DNA from: Streptomyces roseus
GTDB lineage: Bacteria > Actinomycetota > Actinomycetes > Streptomycetales > Streptomycetaceae
DNA length: 64,000 nucleotides
NCBI RefSeq assembly: GCF_001044425.1
Contig: NZ_LFML01000085.1
Location: forward strand, 62,592-126,591
Direction of reading: 5' to 3'
The stretch's first letter is position 1, and every line of letters begins with the position of its first letter. The notes beneath the pieces were generated by a model. The model saw only the letters and a list, made by a program, of their open reading frames with translations. It was not told where the DNA came from and ran no database searches. A program made the translations under genes and the position numbers. Positions 18,369 to 27,045 of this stretch are shown in pieces.

Positions 18369-19368
18369 GGGTTCCTCGGATCAGGTCGACCAGTGTTTCG
18401 GCGGTCACGCTGTGGGTGGCCAGGGCCGACACGTCAATGTTGTAAGTGCAGTTGCCGATCCCGGGCGGCAGCGCGGCCTCGACGATCCGGGGGAAACCCT
18501 CCCCGACCGTCCAGAACTCGCTGCGACGCAGGGTGTAGCGATCGTGGTCGTAGAGGTCCCGTTGATTCGGCAGATAGCCGGCCTGGACCAGCAGGCTCTC
18601 GAAGCGCTGTGAGGCGGACGGTGAGGTCAGACGAGCCCGTATCTCGTCCACCAGGCCGTTCAGGCTCGTGCCGAGCCCCCGCTGCCGGTCGTCGAGGACG
18701 ACATGGGCCAGTGCGAGGGGCGTCGAGTCGGCCGTGTCCAGCTGCCGCTCGCTCGCGATCTGCACCGTCCGGGGAGAGCGGACCGTGGTCGACTTCACCT
18801 CGACCGCAGCGCCAGGCAGCTGAAAGTCCTGGTTCGTCTGGCGGGGTCCGGTCCAAGAGCTGATAGCTGTGTGCTGGTCGACAGTCGGCAATACGTACTC
18901 GAGGAGGAAGTGGAGTTCGCCGAAGAGGCCGCACCGAGCCTGTCGGGACAGGCCCTCGCGTGACACAGAGCGCAGCAGCTGCTGCCACCCGACGTAGCGA
19001 CGAACCGCAGCCTCCGCCGCCGTCTCGGTGGTCGGTGAGTCCCGCACCACCTCTGCGATGTCGGAGACGAGCGGGGTGAACACCTCCGTGAGTTCGTCGT
19101 CAGTGAGCATGACCTGGAGCTCGTACTGGTTGCCGGACACCGACGACAGGTTCAGCTGCAGGCCACGTGTGGCCGGCAGCTGTTGGATCTCCTGACGTAC
19201 GGTGTCAGCGGTCCTGGCGTCAGTGCCGAGCAGCAGCATCCGCCGGAGGGCGGGGTGCGTCACCGACACCTGGATGTCGTGTGGGGAGTCGGGGTAGAGC
19301 CGCCGGGTGGACCTCCCCGGGGTCTGCTGGTGAGCTTCCAGCTCCTGCCACACACTCTCGTCGATCAC
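18361..19368 (-). CDS. PD-(D/E)XK motif nuclease, restriction-associated
   Basis: Protein of 335 aa. The nuclease core is complete: Glu151 in GLFGELHFLLE, Asp181 in NQDFQLPG and E190-V-K192 in VEVKSTT, matching the E...D...ExK layout of PD-(D/E)XK enzymes (PF14390-type). It is the most likely DNA-cutting subunit of the system. The start ATG overlaps the Z1 gene stop as ATGA, so its level is tied to the helicase. Confidence 0.82.
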   Translation of the reverse strand: MIDESVWQELEAHQQTPGRSTRRLYPDSPHDIQVSVTHPALRRMLLLGTDARTADTVRQEIQQLPATRGLQLNLSSVSGNQYELQVMLTDDELTEVFTPLVSDIAEVVRDSPTTETAAEAAVRRYVGWQQLLRSVSREGLSRQARCGLFGELHFLLEYVLPTVDQHTAISSWTGPRQTNQDFQLPGAAVEVKSTTVRSPRTVQIASERQLDTADSTPLALAHVVLDDRQRGLGTSLNGLVDEIRARLTSPSASQRFESLLVQAGYLPNQRDLYDHDRYTLRRSEFWTVGEGFPRIVEAALPPGIGNCTYNIDVSALATHSVTAETLVDLIRGTHG

Positions 19369-22157
19369 TCTTCGTCCTCGAAGTCGTCGAACTCCATGTC
19401 CTGCTTGAACCAGATGTCGTTCACCACGTACTCAGTCTTCAACTGGTGGCGGGAGAACGGGAAGCTGATTGCGAACCCGACCAGCGGAGCGACCGGCTCG
19501 GGGCTTCCCGACGACTTGGCCACCTCGGCAGGGCTGAGGGGATAGAGCAGGAGCAACGGCTGATCAGGGCGGCGCTGGTGACGCAAAGGCCGGCCGCGGG
19601 GGGTGTCCGGATCGAGCGGTTCCCCCTTCCTGTTGAGCTTCCCCTTCGCGGCTTCCTGCGTGGCTTCCAGGGCACGCTTGAGCTGTTCCGGGGTCAGGTC
19701 GCGGAGCTCGTCGGCAGGGCTGAGTACACGCTTGATCGTGTAGCGGCCGGAAACGACGTCCGAGGACCTGGAGTGGCTGCGCGTGATGAGGCCGACAGAA
19801 TGGCCTGCGATCTCGGCCGGAGCTCCCTTGGGCAGTCGGCTCGCCAGACGGATCGTCCAGTTGCCCAGCTCACCCTGTTTGGCGCACTGGCGTACGTACT
19901 CTGCGATGAATGCCGGCCGCACCCGTTGGGCCTGTCGGTCGGTGAGGTAGGAGTCGAGGAAACCTTCGGTGACGTCGGAGGATGCGACGCCGCTCCAGAC
20001 AATGGTCCCGCTCCGCTCGTCCACCTCCCTGGCGGAGTGCGCATCGAGGCGTGTGACAAACGACTCCAGCAGCTCGTGGTTGCTACGGACCACCTTCTCG
20101 GAGAGGTCGAAGATGGTCGTCTCGGGAAGCTCACCAGAGTAGCTGAGGCGGACACGTGTACCCTGCCTCATCTTGTTGGACGCCGTGATACCGAGGCCTA
20201 GCGACGAGGTTCTGACCTTGAGACCGTACTCGCGGGGGGTAAGTCCAACCGCGGACATCTCCTCGACGTCGCGCCGGAGTTCGTCTGTGGCGGCAGTGAT
20301 CTCCGCGTACTGGCGCTGCAGCGTACGTGTCGTGTACAGCCGACACAGGTCTTCGTAGCGAGGGCGGTAGCCGAACCAACGTCCCATCTGCAACAAGGTG
20401 TCGTACGTCTTGGAGGCACGCAGGTAGTAGCTGACCGACAGCCCTTCGAGGGTCAGACCGCGGGAGAGCTTCTCGCCGCCTACGGCGATGACTGACAAGC
20501 CGGTCTCCCGGCGCTCGTAGTACTGGAGGGCGTCCTTCGCCGCACCGTTGACGGCCATGACGGTGATCTTCGCGAGGGCGGCATGGAGATGAGCTTCGAC
20601 TTCCTCCCAGTCGAGCCTGTCACCAGTCATGTCCTCGGTGCAGGGGACGAAGTCCTCCTCCCAGAGTTGCCGCAGCTCTTCCTCGAGTTCTTCACGTGCG
20701 CTGCTGAACCGGTCCTGGAGAACGTCGAACAGCAGGCGTACATGGGCGTCGATTTGGTCGCGGACCTGTTGCTGCACAGCGGTGAAGCGCGTCACGTGCA
20801 CCAACATGGAATTGTGGACTGCGACCTGCCCGCGCGCTCGGCGTGCCGCACAGGTCAGAACGAAGGACCGGATGGCGCGCTGGAGCGACTCCGGAAGGAA
20901 GTCGGGAACCTGGAGGTGGGACTTGTGCTTGTCCGGCACCCAGAGGTCCGTGTCCTTGATGTGCCTTATAAGCGGCAGGGGCTCGATGTCCTCCTCGTCG
21001 CCGTCGGTCTGCAGACCGAAGAGACGCTCGGGACCGAGGTAGTTTGACGGCGCCCGCAAGGTGCGGATGAAACTCTCCGGGAAGAGGTCGGGGCCCAGTT
21101 CGGCATCGTCTGTGTCGGGGTTGATGTAGATATTCGCGAAGGGAGTCGCGGTGTAGCCGACGTAGGACGCCTTTGTGAAGCTGTTGACCAGCCGCCTGAT
21201 GGCCTTGTTGATCGCCGACGGGTTGGTGTCCGGGTCCTTGGAGGTGTTCACCCCGGCGTTGTCGGCTTCGTCGTCGATCACGAACAAAGGAAGGTCGGGA
21301 ACGACCATCCGGCCGGATTCCGGGTCCTCCACGCCGTGGTTGTCGATGACCCAGTCGCGCAGGTTGTCGATGATCCGACGGTTCTTTTTGACCACGAGGA
21401 CAACTGGGACACTACCCACCGGCACGTTCGCGGAGACCGCCGTCTTCCGGGCGAAGTCCCCCTTTTCGTGACTGGTGGTGAGCGACGCGGCCTTCAGCCG
21501 CTTGCCGTGATGCGACATAGCGCCAACACCGATGTGACGATGCGCGTCGTCGTCCGAGCGGAACTGGTACTGGGTGTCGAACCCGAGAAGTCCCTCGTCG
21601 ATACGGAGCTGGGTCTGGCTGCGCAGGTCGTTGTGGATCCCTGCGAACACCACGATGAGCCGGTAGCCGGCGTCGGCTGCCTTCGCGGCGAGCCCGATGA
21701 ACTGCCCCGTCTTACCGGACTGTACCTGTCCGATCACGAGCCCGGTCCTGCGCCAGATGCCTTCTCGCTGAGGGTCTTCCAGTTCACCGAGAACGTCGTC
21801 GGTGCTCTGGTCAAGGCGGCGCACGACCTGCGTCGGGAGCTTGGACACACTCAGGAGGTAGCGCCGGTAGCGGTCCCAGAAGTCCCACTCCCGGTCTGCC
21901 TTCGCGTCGGCGAGCCAGGCCACGTGGCCCTCGTCGTTCGTCATGGCGGAGGAATCAGCCTGGAACACGGAAGCTCGGGCCTCGAGCACCTTTCGCACCT
22001 GGTCCCGTTCCACGGTGATCCCCTGGGCAGCAAGGATGCTGACCGCGGTGTTCACGGCGAAGTCCACCTCGGCCGGCGTTGCCTGGCGGTCACCCGGCAG
22101 GAGCAGCAACGCGGTCTGTTCGGCCTTCTCGAGACTGTCTTCGGGGGTGGTGCTCAC
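19365..22157 (-). CDS. Z1-domain superfamily II helicase/ATPase
   Basis: Protein of 930 aa. Walker A is GQVQSGKT (residues 143-150), the DEAD-box-like Walker B is VIDDEAD near residue 295, and a later helicase motif set includes KASYVGYTATPFANIY, GGEKLSRGLTLEGL and QMGRWFGYRPRY. These are the hallmarks of the Z1 family (PF10593), found next to GHKL ATPases in restriction systems. It probably translocates or remodels DNA for the nuclease. ATGA overlap with the next gene; 48 bp from the GHKL gene upstream. Confidence 0.87.
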   Translation of the reverse strand: MSTTPEDSLEKAEQTALLLLPGDRQATPAEVDFAVNTAVSILAAQGITVERDQVRKVLEARASVFQADSSAMTNDEGHVAWLADAKADREWDFWDRYRRYLLSVSKLPTQVVRRLDQSTDDVLGELEDPQREGIWRRTGLVIGQVQSGKTGQFIGLAAKAADAGYRLIVVFAGIHNDLRSQTQLRIDEGLLGFDTQYQFRSDDDAHRHIGVGAMSHHGKRLKAASLTTSHEKGDFARKTAVSANVPVGSVPVVLVVKKNRRIIDNLRDWVIDNHGVEDPESGRMVVPDLPLFVIDDEADNAGVNTSKDPDTNPSAINKAIRRLVNSFTKASYVGYTATPFANIYINPDTDDAELGPDLFPESFIRTLRAPSNYLGPERLFGLQTDGDEEDIEPLPLIRHIKDTDLWVPDKHKSHLQVPDFLPESLQRAIRSFVLTCAARRARGQVAVHNSMLVHVTRFTAVQQQVRDQIDAHVRLLFDVLQDRFSSAREELEEELRQLWEEDFVPCTEDMTGDRLDWEEVEAHLHAALAKITVMAVNGAAKDALQYYERRETGLSVIAVGGEKLSRGLTLEGLSVSYYLRASKTYDTLLQMGRWFGYRPRYEDLCRLYTTRTLQRQYAEITAATDELRRDVEEMSAVGLTPREYGLKVRTSSLGLGITASNKMRQGTRVRLSYSGELPETTIFDLSEKVVRSNHELLESFVTRLDAHSAREVDERSGTIVWSGVASSDVTEGFLDSYLTDRQAQRVRPAFIAEYVRQCAKQGELGNWTIRLASRLPKGAPAEIAGHSVGLITRSHSRSSDVVSGRYTIKRVLSPADELRDLTPEQLKRALEATQEAAKGKLNRKGEPLDPDTPRGRPLRHQRRPDQPLLLLYPLSPAEVAKSSGSPEPVAPLVGFAISFPFSRHQLKTEYVVNDIWFKQDMEFDDFEDEE

Positions 22158-22205
22158 AGCGACCTCCAGCGGCCGGGTCGGTTGGGAGTGGGGCTACCAG
22201 ATGGG

Positions 22206-23681
22206 TCAGGAGTTCCAGAAGCCCTGTTGCTCGTCGAAGGGAGGCATAGAGCCGAGTACTCCCCGGGCGTCCTCAGGGGAGCGGCCCTGCTCCAAGAGCG
22301 CCTCGTACACCCGGCGAGCGATGTCGACGGTCTCGGGAGCGGCTGGCCCTGGACCGCCGAAGGGTTCGGGGTCGTCGACCGTGTCGGTCTCGTGGAGCAT
22401 GCGGAGCGCCGTGACCGGGACCGTCTCCTCAAGAAGGCGGAGCATCGAGCGGACGACTTCCGGATTGCCCCCTCGGTCATCCATCGCTGCCTTCACCAAG
22501 GGGTGTTTTCTGTTGATACGCAGAGTGATCCGGCCGTCGTGACGCTTCACATTCCAGGCAAACCTCAGGGGGTCACCGTGCGCCCGCGACACCACCTGAC
22601 CACGCTGTCGTGCGGAACGGGAGGCCGCCTCGCGGGTGTACCTGGCGATCCTTTCCAGGTGACGGCGCAAGGAGACGGGGGGAATCACGCTCGCTTTGCG
22701 CACGTCCACGCCCCAGTCCGCGTCGGCCTCCGCAGGGATGTCCACGGCGATCCGCGCGAGGTTGTACTTCTCTTCGCGCTTCAGGCCGCGGATCCCCAGC
22801 CAGTCACCGGCCAGAATCAGGCGATCACGGCGGTAGACGTAGAACCCCTGTTGCCCCAGCCATCCCCTCTGCCCGGCAGCCGACTCGTATTCGGCCTCCG
22901 AGAGACGCTGTGCCGTGGGGAGGATGAAGGGCTCCACGCGCACCGACTGCGATCCCAACGGCAAAGGCTCCCAGGGGATCCGCTGTACCGACGGGTGCGT
23001 AGACAGAAACGGGTCCCACGGGGAGAGGTCGGAGCCGCGCACCCGGATCCGGCACCGGACCGGACGCTTCAGGAAACGCGCGAAGACCATCGAGAGGTGG
23101 GCTTCGGTACGCTCCACCTCCGCGTAGAACTGGGCCTGCGTCTTTTCGTCGTCGCCGGCCACGGCGGTGTTGTGGTAGCCGGAGAGCTGCTCCCACAGGA
23201 CGACGGTCCCGTGCTGCATGCTTCCCGCGATCCGACGCAGGAGGGACGAGGTTGTGTCGCCGGGGTCACGGAGTAGCCGCCACTCCTTGTAGTGCTCCAC
23301 GACACCGAGGTCCCACGTCCGAACGTGCCAGATCCCGTCCTTGGCTGTGGCTACGGTGAGCTTGCGGCACTGGGAGAACGAGGCGGACTTCAACCCCACA
23401 CCGAAACGACCGAGATCCATGGCACTCCGATCGGCGGATGGGCCGCGGGCCGCCACCGTCATGGCGGTCACAAGCTCGGGCTCCGTCATCCCCTTGCCGT
23501 CGTCCGTCACTGAGATCCAGGAGCCCTGTCCGTCCCACGTGAAGTCGACGTCGATGTTCTTGGCCTCTGCGGAGACGCTGTTGTCCACAAGATCTGCGAC
23601 GGCGGCGGGAAGCGAGTAGCCGAGCGAACTGAGCGACGCCACCATGCCGGCAGGGTCGGGCGCGGCAACGTCGAAGTCCAT
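22206..23681 (-). CDS. GHKL ATPase, MutL/MORC-like, restriction-associated
   Basis: Protein of 491 aa. The Bergerat ATP fold is visible: N-box ADLVDNSVSA (Asp30 where MutL has the catalytic Glu; Mg-binding Asn34), G1 DDGKGM and G2 GRFGVGLKSAS. The C-terminal half is restriction-type specific. Proteins of this kind are predicted to clamp DNA and drive a partner helicase or nuclease. ATG 23681 has GGAG 7 bp upstream; GTG 23687 is too close to it, and the longer frame upstream is not protein-like. First gene of the operon, so its promoter lies in 23682-23800. Confidence 0.83.
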   Translation of the reverse strand: MDFDVAAPDPAGMVASLSSLGYSLPAAVADLVDNSVSAEAKNIDVDFTWDGQGSWISVTDDGKGMTEPELVTAMTVAARGPSADRSAMDLGRFGVGLKSASFSQCRKLTVATAKDGIWHVRTWDLGVVEHYKEWRLLRDPGDTTSSLLRRIAGSMQHGTVVLWEQLSGYHNTAVAGDDEKTQAQFYAEVERTEAHLSMVFARFLKRPVRCRIRVRGSDLSPWDPFLSTHPSVQRIPWEPLPLGSQSVRVEPFILPTAQRLSEAEYESAAGQRGWLGQQGFYVYRRDRLILAGDWLGIRGLKREEKYNLARIAVDIPAEADADWGVDVRKASVIPPVSLRRHLERIARYTREAASRSARQRGQVVSRAHGDPLRFAWNVKRHDGRITLRINRKHPLVKAAMDDRGGNPEVVRSMLRLLEETVPVTALRMLHETDTVDDPEPFGGPGPAAPETVDIARRVYEALLEQGRSPEDARGVLGSMPPFDEQQGFWNS

Positions 23682-24160
23682 CTTCACGCTCCGTACCCGG
23701 TGCACCCGGTCAGTCCTGTGTGGTCGATTCGTCTGTGTGCTCTGCGAAGCGGCACGTGGCAGGACTGCTCGGGCTTCGTGTGGTGAGTGCGCTGCTACTC
23801 GTCCCACGTCAGCCGAAATCCCCCGTTCGGAGCATGCTACCGAAAGGGGCTGGTCGGGCGTAGGTGATCTTTGAGCAGAGTTGCCGCTGGAGGCCTGTTC
23901 AGCCCAGGTCCCGTTCGCCATAACGCCGTTGGTGACACGGGCTGCCATGGATGAAGGACATGCTGAGGGGGCTGGCCCCCTGTTGGGCATGGAGCGGGTC
24001 ATGGTGAATCAACAGGGGCTTGGCCAAGCCGGGTGGCGACCCGGAGTTCATAGATGTGCTTCCCCCGCGGTGGGTACGTTCTCAGGGACTGGAGGCGAGC
24101 GGGCGACTCCCCCATCAGCGCCAAGATTCCAGCGGAATGCCTCAGTTGACATGGGTGCTG
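23682..24160. other. Intergenic region, about 480 bp
   Basis: Separates two minus-strand operons. It should hold the promoter of the restriction operon at its left side and the end of the RiPP-like operon at its right side. Frames here on both strands have no protein-like composition. I see no gene. Confidence 0.5.
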
Positions 24161-24514
24161 TCATGAGCGCAGGAATCTGCTGCGGGCGCGGTGGCGGCCG
24201 CCACGGGGGCTGCCGTGCTCATCCTCTTCGAGGTGCCTCGTGTGGGGGCTGGGGCGGTCAGGTTCGTCGCTGATGCGCAGAGATCGCCACACCCGCTGAT
24301 GGAGTTCGGCGATGCAGGGGCTGCACGCGAACATCGGCGCCTGCATGCCCGCAACACTCGCTGGTCCGATCCATAAGACGCGTGTCCAGCGTTGCCCGCA
24401 GTACAGCCAGCAGACCCCGTCCACCCATGGGTTCCGGTCATCGGTCTGGGCGGGCGCGGGTAGACCTTCGCGCGTAAACGCCTCGATTCCAGGAATCACC
24501 AAGCGGTCAGACAT
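24161..24514 (-). CDS. Small Cys-containing protein, end of RiPP-like operon
   Basis: Protein of 117 aa with WLYCGQRWTRVLWIG and FACSPCIAELHQRVW, giving a C...CxxC arrangement that could bind one metal ion. The C-terminal 30 residues are Arg/Ser-rich and may be read-through. GGAG lies 9 bp before ATG 24514. It follows the serine hydrolase by 72 bp on the same strand. No function is known. Confidence 0.55.
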   Translation of the reverse strand: MSDRLVIPGIEAFTREGLPAPAQTDDRNPWVDGVCWLYCGQRWTRVLWIGPASVAGMQAPMFACSPCIAELHQRVWRSLRISDEPDRPSPHTRHLEEDEHGSPRGGRHRARSRFLRS

Positions 24515-24586
24515 GGGTAGTTTCTCCAGTTCGCTTCTCCACCGGTCCGAGGTGGTGGGGTCGGGAAGCAGCCTCGTAATCGATGG

Positions 24587-25882
24587 CTACCGGCGGACGT
24601 AGGCCAGTCCGGGGGCGCGGTCGAGGTCGAGGGTGAAGCTGTGCACCTGGTCCGCGCTGCCGGTCAGGGTGAGCGTGTAGCCGTTGCCGACGTACGCCGC
24701 TGGCCCCGTTTGGGTGAGTTGGTCTTGGGTTCCTCGGCGCCACAGGTGGAGGGTGCCGGCGCTCCGGGTCAGCCGCAGGCTGCCGGGGGCCTGGTCGCAG
24801 GAGAACGTACCGAGTTCGACCTCCGGGCCGCGGTTGCCGTTGGCATGCTGGGTGCGGGCCGCGACCTTGGGCTCCGGGCGCAAGGTCGCGGCTGTGCGGA
24901 GGACAACCTTGGGGTCCAGCTCCGGATGTTCTCCGAGGCCCCGCAGGATGGCTGCGGTGATGTAGTCGGCGGCGATGTCGGCGTTGTTAGACAGGCAGAT
25001 AACCCGCAGCCCCGTCGCGTCCAGGTGAGTCGCGGCGGAGAACCCTTGTTCGTGTCCGTAGTGGAAGACGCCGACTCGGCCAGGACGGGTGTCGGCGTAG
25101 AGGCCGGGTCCGTAAAGGTACGGCTGGTGGTCGCTGGGGTGGTAGGCGAGGGCGTTCTGCCAGGGGAGCTGGTGTTCACACTGCCAGTACTGGCGAAGGT
25201 GGGCGAGCCATCGGTTGAGGTCGCTGGCGGTGGTCCACAGGGTTCCCGGGCCGGGCAGCGTGACTGGCGCCTCTGTGTGCCACCAGTCGTTGTGGGCGGC
25301 CTGGTAGGCGGATGTCGCTCCGGGGATGACCTGGTGCGGGTCGGTCTTGAAGTGGGTGGTGTGCATGCCGAGTGGGCCGAAAACGCGGTGTCGGGCGAGT
25401 TCGGGCAGCGTGGTGTGGTGGACCGTTTCGAGGATCTCGGCCAAGAGGAGGTAGTTGGTGTTGCTGTAGAGGAAGCGGCCTTTGGGGACGGCGCGCTGGT
25501 CTTGGCGGTAGGCGAGGGTTCGCAGGTCGTCTGCCGTGTAGTGGTCGAGTTCACGGAAGCCAGCGAGGGAGAGCAGGGACTCGGCGTCGCGTATGCCCGA
25601 TCGATGGGTGACCAGGTCCGCGACGGTGACATCGCTGATCTTGAGCCGGGGCAGCAGGTCCGCGGCCTGCTGGTCCAGGTGCAGGAGATCGTCATGCGCC
25701 GCGAGCAGGATCAGGTGGGCGGTGATCTGCTTCGCGACCGAGCCGACGTTGAAGGTGGTGTCTGGTCCGATGGGCAGTCCGTGTTCGAGGCTGGCCAGAC
25801 CGGTGTGGAGGATGGTGGGCTCTTCGCCTGGCCGGTGGAGCAGCAGGGACAGGCCAGGCTGCTCGTCGCGGGGCGCGTTCAC
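24587..25882 (-). CDS. Serine hydrolase, beta-lactamase/D-aminopeptidase fold
   Basis: Protein of 431 aa. The class C beta-lactamase signatures are present: S-x-x-K in VGSVAKQIT (residues about 48-51), Y-x-N in YSNTNY and a final HYGHEQG triad. There is no signal peptide, so it acts in the cytoplasm, unlike most relatives. GTG 25882 overlaps the HExxH gene stop (GTGA). In the operon it may serve as the protease or esterase that trims the modified peptide or gives self-protection; that is inference. Confidence 0.83.
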   Translation of the reverse strand: MNAPRDEQPGLSLLLHRPGEEPTILHTGLASLEHGLPIGPDTTFNVGSVAKQITAHLILLAAHDDLLHLDQQAADLLPRLKISDVTVADLVTHRSGIRDAESLLSLAGFRELDHYTADDLRTLAYRQDQRAVPKGRFLYSNTNYLLLAEILETVHHTTLPELARHRVFGPLGMHTTHFKTDPHQVIPGATSAYQAAHNDWWHTEAPVTLPGPGTLWTTASDLNRWLAHLRQYWQCEHQLPWQNALAYHPSDHQPYLYGPGLYADTRPGRVGVFHYGHEQGFSAATHLDATGLRVICLSNNADIAADYITAAILRGLGEHPELDPKVVLRTAATLRPEPKVAARTQHANGNRGPEVELGTFSCDQAPGSLRLTRSAGTLHLWRRGTQDQLTQTGPAAYVGNGYTLTLTGSADQVHSFTLDLDRAPGLAYVRR

Positions 25883-26790
25883 AGGGCGAGGGCCTGGTGG
25901 TGGGCGGCAGCGAGGCGGTGGCGGAGACCGTCGTCGCGGATCAGCTCCAGAGCGCGGGCGTGATCGGGCGCCGTGCTGGCGAGGAGGCTTCGTTGCTGGT
26001 CGAGGTACGCGGTCAGGAACCGGTGCAGGTCTCCCGTGGTGCTGTTCAGCGCTTGGGCGGTGAACAACATGGTGAGCGGGAACGCCCAGCAGGCGTGGAG
26101 GAAGCCGAACGCCGGCCGCATCGTCTGCTTCCACGGGGAGTGGAAGTGGGCGGTGTCGCTGATCTTGCATGCCGTTGCCGCGAGCGCGTCGTTCAGCCAG
26201 TTGTGCCCGGCCTCGTGGATCAGGTCGCGGGCCAGGACGACCGGGTCGTCGACGTGGTCCATGAAGACCGTGCCGGGCAGGCGGCTGATGGTCCAGCTAT
26301 CGAGGGTCTCGCTGAGGTTCTTCGTCCGCAGCAGGCACAGGACGACGGCGTGCGCGGCGAGCAGGTCGCCGAAGCCCGCTCGTGCAGCGCTGGCGTAGGC
26401 GTCGGCCGCGAGGTTGCTCAGGTGAGGCTGAGCGGGTTCGGTACCAGGGCCCAGGACGTAGTAGGGGGTCTCGGAGATCGCGGATCGGGGCAGGTCGGCG
26501 AGTGTGGGCGCGATGACCACGCGGGCGCCGACCACTGTGGGGACGGAGCCCGTGGTGGCACCCGCGTCGGGGTGGGCGACGTACCAGTCGAAGGTCGAGG
26601 CATCGCCGGCGCGGGCGGCGGCTTCGGCTCCTTCGAGGGCGTGGTGGGCCAGGCAGTAGTCGGCTCCCGTACTGGTAATGGACTGATGCGCCTGGGCTCC
26701 GGGGCGGATGACCGCGTGGATTCGCTGCGTGCGCTCGTGGTGTAGGTGGTCGATCGGCCGGAGGTCGAAGAGGGCGGCGAGGGTGTGCAT
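25879..26790 (-). CDS. HExxH-motif peptide beta-hydroxylase-like protein
   Basis: Protein of 303 aa with the metal motif HEAGHNW (residues about 200-206) in RDLIHEAGHNWLNDA. It belongs to the HEXXH-domain family that sits in many actinobacterial RiPP loci, members of which are reported as 2-oxoglutarate-dependent peptide beta-hydroxylases rather than proteases. ATG 26790 has AGGAG 8 bp upstream. Between it and the candidate precursor lies a strong hairpin. Substrate most likely the 47-aa peptide. Confidence 0.8.
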   Translation of the reverse strand: MHTLAALFDLRPIDHLHHERTQRIHAVIRPGAQAHQSITSTGADYCLAHHALEGAEAAARAGDASTFDWYVAHPDAGATTGSVPTVVGARVVIAPTLADLPRSAISETPYYVLGPGTEPAQPHLSNLAADAYASAARAGFGDLLAAHAVVLCLLRTKNLSETLDSWTISRLPGTVFMDHVDDPVVLARDLIHEAGHNWLNDALAATACKISDTAHFHSPWKQTMRPAFGFLHACWAFPLTMLFTAQALNSTTGDLHRFLTAYLDQQRSLLASTAPDHARALELIRDDGLRHRLAAAHHQALAL

Positions 26791-26817
26791 GAGGCGGCTC
26801 TCCTGTTCGGTGGTGGG

Positions 26818-26857
26818 CCCGGGGCCGGGCCGCAGGTGCTGGCGGCCCGGCCCCGGG
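26818..26857 (-). terminator. Hairpin between candidate precursor and HExxH gene
   Basis: Perfect 16-bp GC-rich inverted repeat with an 8-nt loop, 45 bp after the peptide stop. No T-run follows. It can act as a partial terminator and RNA stabiliser so that the peptide mRNA exceeds that of downstream genes, a common RiPP arrangement. Confidence 0.7.
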
Positions 26858-26901
26858 GGTGTTCACCAGCGGCGCTCAGTGCGCCGGGCGGCTACGGGTG
26901 T

Positions 26902-27045
26902 TCAGGCGGTGGTGGTCTCCGCCTCGGCCGCCGGCCAGCCCTCGGCCGAGACGCTGGAGGTGTGGGCGGTGGTACGGACGGTCTCGTCCTCGCCGCGCAG
27001 GTCCTCGACGTTGGCGAGGAAGTCGGTGATGCGGTCCTGGTTCAT
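26902..27045 (-). CDS. Candidate RiPP precursor peptide (47 aa)
   Basis: Peptide starting MNQDRITDFLANVEDLRGED, an acidic helical leader, and ending SAEGWPAAEAETTTA with a single aromatic Trp and many Thr/Ser/Ala. Size, acidic leader and position between modifying enzymes fit a ribosomal precursor. ATG 27045 is preceded by AAGGCGG about 10 bp upstream. Its frame is continuous with the kinase-like gene (no stop between), so it could be translated as a separate peptide from the internal start, or as the tail of the kinase. It is too short for family recognition. Confidence 0.55.
   Translation of the reverse strand: MNQDRITDFLANVEDLRGEDETVRTTAHTSSVSAEGWPAAEAETTTA

Noticed and set aside
23881..24273. 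Plus-strand frame of 130 codons in the intergenic region
   Set aside because: No protein-like pattern or ribosome site; covers the end of the CxxC gene on the other strand.
24641..26745. Plus-strand open frames opposite the serine hydrolase and HExxH genes
   Set aside because: Antisense shadows; the minus-strand proteins have complete catalytic motifs.
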